Shown: one piece after another, positions 17,542-25,674 of the stretch
Layout: every line of letters begins with the position of its first letter
How positions within the stretch are numbered: the stretch's first letter is position 1
DNA from: Caldilineaceae bacterium
Lineage (GTDB): Bacteria > Chloroflexota > Anaerolineae > Caldilineales > Caldilineaceae
Direction of reading: 5' to 3'
Length of the DNA stretch: 64,000 bases
NCBI GenBank assembly: GCA_020634815.1
Contig: JACKBA010000013.1
Span: 83,310-147,309, forward strand
Notes under the pieces: model-generated
Told to the model about the DNA's origin: nothing
Databases searched by the model: none
Seen by the model: only the letters and a program-made list of their open reading frames with translations
Made by a program: the position numbers and the translations under genes

Positions 17542-19338
17542 TTACACGACCCGCTGCCGCATGTACGAGCTGAAGTAGTCCATCAGCGACACGACGATGG
17601 CGATGGCGATGATCTGCGCGCTGGCGGCGCGGTAATTGAGCAGGTTGATGTTCTGCTGCAAGAGGAAGCCGATGCCGCCGCCGCCGGCAAAGCCGATGAT
17701 CGTCGACATGCGCACGTTGATGTCCCAGCGATACATGGTGAAGGAGATGTACGGCGCCACGATCTGCGGGATGACGGCGTAGACGATCATCTGCAGGCGG
17801 TTGGCGCCCGTGGCGATGACCGCTTCCAGCGGGCCGTTGGCGATGCTCTCCACTTGTTCGGAGTAGAGCTTGGCCAGCGCGGCCACCGTGTGCAGACCCA
17901 GCGCCAGCACGCCGGCAAAGGGGCCGATGCCCACCCACACGGCGAAGACGATGACCATGATCAGCGCCTCGACCGAACGCAGCGCGTTGAGGACCGTGCG
18001 GGTGACGCCATAGACGGCCAGGCCCAGCGGCAGCGGCTCGTCCGCCCGCGAGCGCACCGCCACGATGATGCCCAGCACGGCGCCAATGATGGCCGGCCAC
18101 ACCACCGTCAGCCGCGGCTGGCGCAACTGGTAGAGCCACTCGACGGCCGCGCCGATGAGCAGCGCCAGCACCATGCCGGCCACTGCACAGAGCACGATGT
18201 TGATCGCCTTGAGCGTGCGCGGCGAGAGACGGTCGGCCAGCGTGTTGCCGAGACGGCCGGCAATGCTGAGAAAGACGCCGCCGCCGATGAGCGCGCCGGC
18301 AATCGGCAGCACGAGCACGATGATGCCGCCCACATTGGCGATGAAGTCGCCCAAGAAGGCAAAGCTGCCCAGCAGCGGGGCGATGCGCTCGCCGGCCGCG
18401 ATGAGCAGCGCGGCAAAGAGATAAAAGGCCAGGATCGCCAACAGCGCAACGGCCAGCAAGGCAATGGAACGCAGAAGGCGCACCAGCGCGCCGGGCGGAC
18501 TCTTTTCTACAGGCGGCACGGCCCAGCGCGCCAGGATCGTGGCCACGACCGGCGCCACCACCAGCCCAACCAGCGCGGGCAGCCAGTCACCCAGCAACGT
18601 CAGCGCCGTCTGCCCCAGCCAGCCGGTCACGGCGCCGCCCAGCCACACACCCAGCGGCACCAGGATCAACGTCAGCGCCACACTCGCCACCGGACTGGTC
18701 ACCGTGGCCATGAGGTTACGCGCGGCGAGAAAGCTGACGGGGATTGCCAAAAAAGTACCGAGCGTCGTCGCCAGCAGCGCCATGAAGACGGTCTCGATGA
18801 TCTTGTTGATCGTGTCGATGCCGTTCTGGCTCAAGTGCGCGTTGCCGATGTTGCGCCGCGTCGTAGCGCGCAGTTGCTGCGCCTGGTCGCTCTCACGGTC
18901 GCGCAGGCGCACGGTCGTCTGGAAGTAGCCGCCGCCGTCGGTCTCGAAGCGGCCGATCTGCAACTGGACGCCGCTGTCGGGAATAAAATAGAGCACGCCG
19001 TTGGTGTCCGGCGCAAAACCGACGCCCTCCACCACGACCTCGGCGCGCGGGTCGCCGCACGACGGCGTCACGGTCATGTAGGGGCCGCTCGTGTCAGGCG
19101 TGTAGGCCGGCTCGCCTGCCGCGGGGCACGGCACATAGACGGGGGCGTTGACCTCCACCTGCTCCTGGTCGAATGCGATAAAATCGGGATGGGCCAGCGC
19201 ACGCAGAATGCGCGTCAGCGCCTGTTGACGCGATTCCTGTCCGAGTTCCTCCAGGTTGACCTGCGTCACCGAAAAGCCGTAGGCGAAAATTACAAAGGCT
19301 GCCACGATAAGCAGCGCAATCGTCAGCGAGCGTTTCAT
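17542..19338 (-). CDS. phnE: Phosphonate-type ABC transporter permease with a long internal insertion (PhnE family)
   Basis: 598 aa, more than twice the usual PhnE length. Residues 1-30 are a membrane anchor. About 30-170 is an extracytoplasmic beta-rich region (YFQTTVRLRDRES). The BPD-type permease domain starts at about 175 (TINKIIETVFMALLATTLGT) but is interrupted after AARNLM (about 205). It resumes at RTVLNALRSVEALI (about 446) and continues through the EAA-like loop (EAVIATGANRLQMIVYAVIP) to the end. The intervening 230 residues contain several additional hydrophobic segments. The gene begins 6 nt after phnC ends. It would move phosphonate, phosphite or phosphate analogues inward. Confidence 0.85.
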   Translation of the reverse strand: MKRSLTIALLIVAAFVIFAYGFSVTQVNLEELGQESRQQALTRILRALAHPDFIAFDQEQVEVNAPVYVPCPAAGEPAYTPDTSGPYMTVTPSCGDPRAEVVVEGVGFAPDTNGVLYFIPDSGVQLQIGRFETDGGGYFQTTVRLRDRESDQAQQLRATTRRNIGNAHLSQNGIDTINKIIETVFMALLATTLGTFLAIPVSFLAARNLMATVTSPVASVALTLILVPLGVWLGGAVTGWLGQTALTLLGDWLPALVGLVVAPVVATILARWAVPPVEKSPPGALVRLLRSIALLAVALLAILAFYLFAALLIAAGERIAPLLGSFAFLGDFIANVGGIIVLVLPIAGALIGGGVFLSIAGRLGNTLADRLSPRTLKAINIVLCAVAGMVLALLIGAAVEWLYQLRQPRLTVVWPAIIGAVLGIIVAVRSRADEPLPLGLAVYGVTRTVLNALRSVEALIMVIVFAVWVGIGPFAGVLALGLHTVAALAKLYSEQVESIANGPLEAVIATGANRLQMIVYAVIPQIVAPYISFTMYRWDINVRMSTIIGFAGGGGIGFLLQQNINLLNYRAASAQIIAIAIVVSLMDYFSSYMRQRVV

Positions 19339-19344
19339 CGGCGC

Positions 19345-20106
19345 CTACCCCACCCGTTCCGCTTCTTTGCCATAGATCTCTTTGAATTTGGCATCGTCGA
19401 TCTCGCTAGGCAGCCCGTCGAACATGAGCTTGCCGTCATTGAGCGCCACGACGCGATCGGCATAGGCGTGCACCAGGTCGAGAAAGTGCAGGCTGCACAG
19501 CACGGTCACGCCATCGTCGCGGTTGATCTGATCGAGATGCTTCATGATGCTGTGCGCCAGCACCGGGTCGAGGCTCGCCACGGGCTCGTCGGCCAGAATC
19601 AGCGCCGGATCCTGCATGAGCGCGCGGGCAATGCCGACGCGCTGCTGCTGGCCGCCGCTGAGGGCATCGGCGCGATTGCCGGCCTTGTCCGCCAGGCCAA
19701 CTCGCTCTAGTTGGGCGTTAGCCTTGGCCATGTCGGCGGGGGAGAAGCGGTTGATCAGGCTCCAGACCGGGTTGACGTAGCCCAGCCGCCCCGCCAGCAC
19801 GTTGGTGACCACGGGCGAGCGGTTGACCAGGTTGAAGTGCTGGAAGATCATGCCGATGCGGCGGCGCACGCGGCGCAGGGCAGCGTCGTTGCACGCCGTG
19901 ACGTCGACGCCGTCGAAGATCACTTTCCCGCTCGTCGGCTCGACCAGGCGGTTGATGCAGCGCAGCAGCGTCGACTTGCCGGAGCCGCTCAGCCCGATAA
20001 CCGCCACGAATTGGCCGCGCGGTACGTCGAAGCTGACGTCGGTCAACGCCTGCACGCCGTTGGGATAGACTTTGGTCAGGTGTTCGATGCGAAGGATAGG
20101 ATTCAT
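19345..20106 (-). CDS. phnC: Phosphonate ABC transporter ATP-binding protein
   Basis: 253 aa with all ABC motifs: Walker A GLSGSGKSTLLR, Q-loop IGMIFQHFNLV, signature LSGGQQQRVGIARAL, Walker B ALILADEPVASLDP and switch His in VLCSLHFLDL. IFQHFNLV followed by RSPVVTNVLAGRLGY is typical of PhnC. It energises the neighbouring PhnE permease for PhnD-bound ligand. Gene order on the minus strand is phnD, phnC, phnE. A repeat element (20120-20195) separates it from phnD. Confidence 0.93.
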   Translation of the reverse strand: MNPILRIEHLTKVYPNGVQALTDVSFDVPRGQFVAVIGLSGSGKSTLLRCINRLVEPTSGKVIFDGVDVTACNDAALRRVRRRIGMIFQHFNLVNRSPVVTNVLAGRLGYVNPVWSLINRFSPADMAKANAQLERVGLADKAGNRADALSGGQQQRVGIARALMQDPALILADEPVASLDPVLAHSIMKHLDQINRDDGVTVLCSLHFLDLVHAYADRVVALNDGKLMFDGLPSEIDDAKFKEIYGKEAERVG

Positions 20107-20119
20107 GGCAGAGCAAGAA

Positions 20120-20195
20120 GTACCAATCTCCGATCCCCAGTCTCAAATCTCACGCAGAGATAGGAGACTGAAGACCAGAGATTGGAGATTGGTTT
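20120..20195. repeat. Low-complexity inverted repeat between phnD and phnC (family F)
   Basis: CCAATCTCCGATCCCCAGTC and GAGACTGAAGACCAGAGATT (continuing GGAGATTGG) form an imperfect stem. Its position between two cotranscribed genes could alter relative expression or mRNA stability. Confidence 0.65.
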
Positions 20196-21291
20196 ACTGG
20201 CCGAGGTCGGCGATGTCCATGCCGGAGGCCTCGATCATCTTGCGCACGACGTCGTATTCGGCGTCGCTGGCGGTGTCGATGGCGGTCCAGCCGTAGAAGT
20301 CCTGGCTGCCGATGGACTCATTCCACGCCTCGGTCTGCGAGAAGGCGACCAATGCCTCTTCGATCTGGGCGCGCAGGTCGGCCGGGAAATCGGGCGAGAA
20401 GGAGAGCGTGTCGTTGGGAATCTCAGGTGAGAGCGCCAGGATGCGCACCTTCTGCACCACGTCCGGCGCCTCCTCGCGCAGGTTGGCGCGGGCGTCGAGC
20501 ACGCGCCAGTCGCCACAGAAGAGGCGGCTGCCATCTTCGTTCGGCGCGCACGATTCGATCAGGTCGGCCGGGATGTCGGGCTCGTCACCCGGCGCCCACG
20601 CTGCTTCGCCTTCCGGCTTCAGCGGCGGGCTGAAGAAGGTCGTGCCGAAGTCGGCCTCGCCGTTGTAGACGGCGCGTACGGCGCCGGTATGGCCGCCGGC
20701 TTCCAAGGTTTCGCCCGGCTCGATGCCGTTGTCGGCAAAGAGCGGCAGGATCGCCAGGTAGCCGGAGGTAGAGCCGGCATCCGGGTAGGCCCACTTCTTG
20801 CCGTTGAGGTCTGCCAGCGTCTGGATGTCGCTGTCGCGCGGCACCAGGATCTGCGCCCAGTAGACGGGCCAGCCAAAGCGCACGGCCTTGAAGGCGACGT
20901 CGACGCCGCAGAGCTGGTTGGCGAAGACATAGCCCAGGCCCGGGATAAAGCCCATGGTGTCGGTGGGTGAGGCGCACATCTCTTCGATGGTGGCGGCGTA
21001 GGAGGTCGGCACGCTCACGGTGAAGTTGAGGCCGGTGGCCTCCTTGAGCGCTTCGGCCATCAATTCGCCGCCGCTGACGATGACGTTGGCATCGACCGAC
21101 GGCACGAAGAGCACCTTGATCGGGTGCGCTTCCGAGCCGATGGCGTCACCGGCGGCTTCGGGCGCGGCGGCTTCCGTGGCGGCCGCTTCGCCCGCGGGCG
21201 CGCCGGCCGGCTGCACGGTGGTGCACGCGCTGAGCACCATGGCCAGGACGACGATCAGGCCAAGAAGCTGAAACATACGGAGTCTTCTCAT
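20194..21291 (-). CDS. phnD: Phosphate/phosphite/phosphonate-binding lipoprotein (PhnD family)
   Basis: 365 aa from ATG 21291. This start is preferred over upstream in-frame starts because AGGAG lies about 8 nt ahead and the lipoprotein signal begins at once (MFQLLGLIVVLAMVLSAC, lipobox LSAC). An Ala/Glu linker precedes the periplasmic-binding fold (IKVLFVPSVDANVIVSGGEL, then FTVSVPTSYAATIEEMCASP). DLNGKKWAYPDAGSTSGYL is the typical ligand-binding Ser/Thr region of the family. It captures phosphonate or inorganic phosphorus oxyanions outside the membrane for PhnCE. Confidence 0.9.
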   Translation of the reverse strand: MRRLRMFQLLGLIVVLAMVLSACTTVQPAGAPAGEAAATEAAAPEAAGDAIGSEAHPIKVLFVPSVDANVIVSGGELMAEALKEATGLNFTVSVPTSYAATIEEMCASPTDTMGFIPGLGYVFANQLCGVDVAFKAVRFGWPVYWAQILVPRDSDIQTLADLNGKKWAYPDAGSTSGYLAILPLFADNGIEPGETLEAGGHTGAVRAVYNGEADFGTTFFSPPLKPEGEAAWAPGDEPDIPADLIESCAPNEDGSRLFCGDWRVLDARANLREEAPDVVQKVRILALSPEIPNDTLSFSPDFPADLRAQIEEALVAFSQTEAWNESIGSQDFYGWTAIDTASDAEYDVVRKMIEASGMDIADLGQ

Positions 21292-21524
21292 CTTGCTTCT
21301 CCTCATATTGAAGGTTGGTACACTGTATCTGCGGAAGGAATCGGAGAGATTCCATGACAGCTTGAGTGGAGGAAATGACGACTCTTCGATGGTACTGCAT
21401 GGGAGTCGATCGCGCAACTTGGCAAATGCCTTCGGGCCAACCGCTGTCGCGCTACTATTATCTTGCAGGGTTTCTGGTTCCGACCTACTGAGCCTATGGA
21501 CAAGGGGACACGGGCCAAAATACC

Positions 21525-21568
21525 GGAGACCTCATGGACCAGTGAAAACACCGGACCATGAGGTCTCC
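21525..21568. repeat. Inverted repeat with perfect 13-bp arms
   Basis: GGAGACCTCATGG (21525-21537) pairs with CCATGAGGTCTCC (21556-21568) around an 18-nt loop. It lies between the phosphonate operon and the tRNA cluster, just beyond the 3' end of tRNA-Arg on the minus strand, and could act as a terminator or processing stem. Confidence 0.65.
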
Positions 21569-21588
21569 AATACGACAATTTTCGATTT

Positions 21589-21665
<77 letters not shown>

Positions 21666-21707
21666 CTATCCTGTTTTCCTGCTCCGAACAACGCAGGCCG
21701 GCGAACA

Positions 21708-21801
<94 letters not shown>

Positions 21802-21823
21802 GCGTCTTCCGTTCGTCTGCGAT

Positions 21824-21916
<93 letters not shown>

Positions 21917-22058
21917 ACGTGGGCTTGACCCGTCCGGCTGCCTGTCCATCGCGCAAATGCGTCGCTCGACAGCAGTAGAACGAGTATACAGATTGCACCC
22001 CAGGATGTCAAATGAGGGTGCATCTTGCCAGCAACAAATCTTAGTGGGGCGGCGCTCG

Positions 22059-22826
22059 TCAGGCGCCTGCTTCCGTACCGCTGCGCTCCCGGCGCTTTAG
22101 CAGGCGCGAGAGGACGATACTCACCACGAACATGAGCAGCGAAACGGCCAGGATGCGCCAGTCCAGGCTGGGCACCTCGCCGGTCATGAACATGGCCGTG
22201 ATCTCGTCGGGCGAGAGCGAAGCGCCCAGAAAGACGAAGGCGATCGTGCCGGGGATCGAGCCGATGATCGTCGCCAGGATGAAGGCGCCGTAGTGGATGC
22301 GCAAAAAGCCGGCCAGATAATTGACCAGGTCATAGGGCAGGAAGATCAGGCGCATGATCAGCACGGTCTCGAAGCTGTTCTCCCGCATGCGCCGTGCATA
22401 GCGTTGAACGAACCCCTGCGCCTCGCCGTCATCCAGCACCCCGCTGCCGAAGTAGCGGCCGACAAAGAACGCCACCGTCGCCGACAGGTTGGCGCCGATC
22501 ACGGTGTAGACGACGCCCCACGCCGGCCCGAAGAGGAAACCGCCCGCCAGGGTCAGCAGTACCGAGGAGAAGAGCGTCAACGGCCGGATCGCGTAGAGGA
22601 GGATGTAGGCCAGCGGCGCCAGCGGGCTCGCCTGCGCCCAGGCAATGCCGGCCAGAAAGAACTCGGAGAGCGTCAGGTCGTTGGCGCGCATGACCCAGAG
22701 AATCACTCCGATCAGCGCCACCCAGATGGCCGCTGCGGTTACTTTGGACCAGTGCCTGGCCCAGAAACTCTCCTGCTTGCCGGCCTGGTTGGCCGTCGCC
22801 AGTGTGTTGTCATTTGCCTGTGTCAT
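22059..22826 (-). CDS. TVP38/TMEM64 (VTT-domain, DedA-like) membrane protein
   Basis: 255 aa from ATG 22826 (MTQANDNT). That start overlaps the stop of the upstream CDP-alcohol phosphotransferase gene by 4 nt. The protein has about six hydrophobic segments. The VTT core is visible as ILLTLAGGFLFGPAWGVVYT, GANLSATVAFFVGRYFG, MRLIFLPYDLVNYLAGF and IPGTIAFVFLGAS. Proteins of this family move or scramble phospholipids or isoprenoid carriers across the membrane. Coupling to a phospholipid-head-group transferase fits a lipid role; the exact substrate is unknown. Confidence 0.88.
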   Translation of the reverse strand: MTQANDNTLATANQAGKQESFWARHWSKVTAAAIWVALIGVILWVMRANDLTLSEFFLAGIAWAQASPLAPLAYILLYAIRPLTLFSSVLLTLAGGFLFGPAWGVVYTVIGANLSATVAFFVGRYFGSGVLDDGEAQGFVQRYARRMRENSFETVLIMRLIFLPYDLVNYLAGFLRIHYGAFILATIIGSIPGTIAFVFLGASLSPDEITAMFMTGEVPSLDWRILAVSLLMFVVSIVLSRLLKRRERSGTEAGA

Positions 22827-23440
22827 TGTGAACCATGCTCCAGGTGGCGCCATGCCCACCACACGCGCTGTGCGGCGGTAATGACGACCAAGGCTGCCAT
22901 GACCATGAAAAGCGGGCCGACATAGCCGGGCAGCAGAAAAAACAATGTGTAGAAAGCAATCGTCTCCGCCCCTTCGATCAGGCCGGGCGGCATCGAGATC
23001 GCGGTCAGGCGCTCGCCCGCAACGAGGTGGCGTTTCTCCAGGATCGCCGATAGCGTCGACCAGGAGAGCAGGTTGAGCACGAACGACGAGATGAGGGCGA
23101 TGGCCGCCCACAGATTGAGCGTCGTCGGCATCGCTGCCACAAAAGCGATGGGAATGGCCAGGTAGACGACAAAGTCCAGGATTAGATCCAGATAACCGCC
23201 GAAATCGCTCTGCTTGTGATGGACGCGCGCGATGACGCCGTCGAGACCATCCAGCACCCGGTTGCCGATCCAAAGCACCAGCGCCGCCCAATACCACTGC
23301 TGCCACGTGGCCCAGGCCGCCAACAGGCCGACGACCAACGCCAATACTGAGATGTGGTTGGGATGAATCGCCGCGGCCCATCCGCCGGCCAGCGGCGCCA
23401 TCAGCCGATCTTTCTGTTTTCGCAGTGCTGCGTCGCGCAT
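22823..23440 (-). CDS. CDP-alcohol phosphatidyltransferase family protein
   Basis: 205 aa from ATG 23440 (MRDAALRKQKD); the longer open frame upstream is Arg-rich and unlikely to be translated. It contains the family active-site motif as DGVIARVHHKQSDFGG followed by YLDLILD, which supplies the metal-binding Asp residues. There are about six membrane segments. It joins a CDP-activated lipid to an alcohol acceptor, or the reverse, in the membrane. The acceptor cannot be read from sequence. The stop overlaps the DedA-like gene start (ATGA), so the two are cotranslated. Confidence 0.87.
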   Translation of the reverse strand: MRDAALRKQKDRLMAPLAGGWAAAIHPNHISVLALVVGLLAAWATWQQWYWAALVLWIGNRVLDGLDGVIARVHHKQSDFGGYLDLILDFVVYLAIPIAFVAAMPTTLNLWAAIALISSFVLNLLSWSTLSAILEKRHLVAGERLTAISMPPGLIEGAETIAFYTLFFLLPGYVGPLFMVMAALVVITAAQRVWWAWRHLEHGSQ

Positions 23441-23600
23441 CAACACCCTCGCAGGTTGGTTGCTCCGCACGCGTCGATGTCGATCGCCGCGCCGGGTCCG
23501 GTAAACTGGCACGATTATGGCGGTGAACGGGTTGCGCTTCTGTAAGAGGGTCTACACGCGATATTACGGAACTCTTACCGGTGAGGGGAGCGCGTGCAGG

Positions 23601-24386
23601 TCACGTCAAAAGCGTTGCCAGCCAGCGCCGCGTTGCCTGCGGCGATTCGAGCCGGCAGGTCGCCCGGGTCGGACGCGGTGTGGCGGCGACGACGAGGGCC
23701 AGCCCGCCGGCAGCGACAATCTCCGCGAACGCTTCCTCGTCCTTGTCGTCGTCGCCCAGATAGACGGGCAACGCCCCCGGCCACGCGCAGGCATCCAGGA
23801 GATGGTTGACCGTCTCCCCCTTGTGCGCAATCGTCGGTCCCAGTTCCAGGAAGCGGTCGCCGCCGAGGATGCGGAAGCGATCGGGCGGCGCGTCTCGCAG
23901 GAGTAGCCGGGCGGCCTGCTCTGCCGCAGCCAGCACGCGCGGTCCGGTCTCCGGCTCGGCATCCTTGGCATGAATCGCCAGCGTCCACCCCTTGTCTTCC
24001 AGGAAAAAGCCGGAATGCCCGCCCAGTGCCGCTGCCCAGCGCTGCTTGACTGCGTCGACCGTGGGGCGCACGTCATCGAGGGGCAGGCGATGGACCAGCG
24101 TCCCGTCGGTGTGCTGCATCTCGAGCCCGTAGGTGCCCGCCAGGAGGATGCCCGGTACGGGCACGAGCTGTTGGATGTGCGCAAGGCGCCGGCCGCTGAC
24201 CACCGCGACGCGCAAGCGTGGCTGGCGCACCAGCGCAGTCAATAGTTCGATCAGGTCGGCATCCGGGAAGATATCGTCGGGCGTCGGGGCGAAGTCAGCC
24301 AGCGTGCCGTCGTAGTCGAGGAAGAGCCAGATACGCTCGGCCGCGTCGATCTTGCTCCGAACGGTGTCGTCGAAACAATCGATCAC
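23601..24386 (-). CDS. otsB: Trehalose-6-phosphate phosphatase-like HAD hydrolase
   Basis: 261 aa HAD-superfamily phosphatase. Motif I is WLFLDYDGTLADFAPTP (nucleophile Asp), motif II lies in VAVVSGR, and the late acidic motif is PVYLGDDDKDEEAF. It dephosphorylates the product of the OtsA-like synthase two genes upstream. The start overlaps the stop of the glycosyltransferase gene by 4 nt, so the three genes form one operon. Length matches bacterial OtsB. If the OtsA homologue makes another glucoside phosphate, this enzyme would act on that instead. Confidence 0.88.
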   Translation of the reverse strand: MIDCFDDTVRSKIDAAERIWLFLDYDGTLADFAPTPDDIFPDADLIELLTALVRQPRLRVAVVSGRRLAHIQQLVPVPGILLAGTYGLEMQHTDGTLVHRLPLDDVRPTVDAVKQRWAAALGGHSGFFLEDKGWTLAIHAKDAEPETGPRVLAAAEQAARLLLRDAPPDRFRILGGDRFLELGPTIAHKGETVNHLLDACAWPGALPVYLGDDDKDEEAFAEIVAAGGLALVVAATPRPTRATCRLESPQATRRWLATLLT

Positions 24387-25657
24387 GTTGCCGGCTCCTT
24401 CCTGTCAGCCGGCGCCAGAAGCGGCTTGATGTCGTGGGCAAAGATGGCTTCCCAGGTGTAGCGCTGCCGCGTGCGCCGGCGCAGACGTGCCACGGGGTTT
24501 GCGGCGAGCCATGCCGCCAGCCGCCGGGCTACTGCCGCCGGTGCTTCGTCCGGTTCGAAGAACAGGGCCGAATTGCCGGCCAGCTCGACGGCGGCAGGTA
24601 CGGCCGTACTCGCCGCCACTGGCACGCCGGCCAATCCCGCCTCCAGCACCGGCATGCCGAAGCCCTCGCGGTGGCTGGGCATGAACAGCACGTCGGCGGT
24701 GCGGTAGAGGTCGCCGACCACCATCGGCGGGATCAGGTAGCCCTCGGCCGGGTCAGGCCCGCTTTCGTAGACGAAGCGCATGGCATCCTCGACGCCCAGC
24801 TCGGCGCGCCGGCGTTGCAGCGCGTGGAAATAGGCCATGCTGCGGGCGTCGTGCGGGTCGGGCGGCCCGGTCAGGATCAGCAGCGGCCGCTCACCCATGC
24901 GCTTCAACTCGGCCACCACGGCCAGCGCAAGCTCGATGTTCTTGGCCTGCGTCACCCGCACGGGCATGAGCAGGAACAGGCCGGCGTCGGGCACGCCCAA
25001 ACGCTGCACGAGGCTGGCGCCCTCTGCCGAGAGGCCGAGCAGATCGCCTGCATCGACGCCGTTGTAGACGACGCGAATCTGCTCCGGCGGGATACCGAGG
25101 AGTTCGGCCAACTCGCGCTGCCGCTGCACCGAGACGGCCACATAGGTGACCTCGCGCCGGTAAGTGCGGAGGAGATCCCACGGGTAGCCATCATGGACCT
25201 TCGAGCGCGAATTGGGGCTTGTCCACGTGAAGTCATGTCCCCAGGCGATGGTGCGCGGCAGCCGGCTGGCGTCGAGCAGTTCAATCAGCGCGGCGGTCAG
25301 CGGCAGATTGAAATGTTTGAACAGGACATTGTGTGCCATGACGATGTCGAATTCCGCCAGTATGGGCTCGAGGGCGGTGCGTAGCTGCGCGGTCAACGCG
25401 GCGAACTCCGCCGGCACCGTGCCCGCGTCGAGTTGCGCGCTGGCTGCCAGGATCGCCGGGTGCTGCGTGTCCATGGCGGCGATCTCGACGAAGTGGCAGC
25501 CGGCCGGCAGCGCATCCGCCGCCCCGCGCCCGGCAACCACCGTGACCGGATAGCCGGCGGCCACCAGCAGCCGCACATGCGCGTCGATGACAGCCTCCAC
25601 CCCGCCGATGACGGGCGAGGCGCTGTAATGCAGGATGGCAATCGATGGCAGGCTCAT
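24383..25657 (-). CDS. GT4-family glycosyltransferase between otsA and otsB
   Basis: 424 aa from ATG 25657 (MSLPSIAILHYSA), which has AGAGGGG about 5 nt upstream. A second possible start at 25678 overlaps the otsA stop. GT-B fold features: N-terminal SPVIGGVEAVIDAHVRLL, central MPVRVTQAKNIELALAVVAEL, and the donor-site motif PSHREGFGMPVLEAGLAGVP (E-x7-E). It would use a nucleotide-sugar donor. Its placement inside the ots cluster suggests that it extends or replaces a step of trehalose-like glycoside synthesis. Acceptor and product are not evident. Confidence 0.88.
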   Translation of the reverse strand: MSLPSIAILHYSASPVIGGVEAVIDAHVRLLVAAGYPVTVVAGRGAADALPAGCHFVEIAAMDTQHPAILAASAQLDAGTVPAEFAALTAQLRTALEPILAEFDIVMAHNVLFKHFNLPLTAALIELLDASRLPRTIAWGHDFTWTSPNSRSKVHDGYPWDLLRTYRREVTYVAVSVQRQRELAELLGIPPEQIRVVYNGVDAGDLLGLSAEGASLVQRLGVPDAGLFLLMPVRVTQAKNIELALAVVAELKRMGERPLLILTGPPDPHDARSMAYFHALQRRRAELGVEDAMRFVYESGPDPAEGYLIPPMVVGDLYRTADVLFMPSHREGFGMPVLEAGLAGVPVAASTAVPAAVELAGNSALFFEPDEAPAAVARRLAAWLAANPVARLRRRTRQRYTWEAIFAHDIKPLLAPADRKEPAT

Positions 25658-25674
25658 GGGCAACCCCTCTTCCG

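Noticed and set aside
17482..19710. A 742-codon His/Gln/Arg-rich plus-strand frame
   Set aside because: Antisense shadow of phnE and phnC; low-complexity composition.
22827..23381. N-terminal extension of the DedA-like protein
   Set aside because: The open frame continues upstream but overlaps the CDP-alcohol phosphotransferase gene in another frame and lacks hydrophobic character. The ATGA overlap marks the true start.
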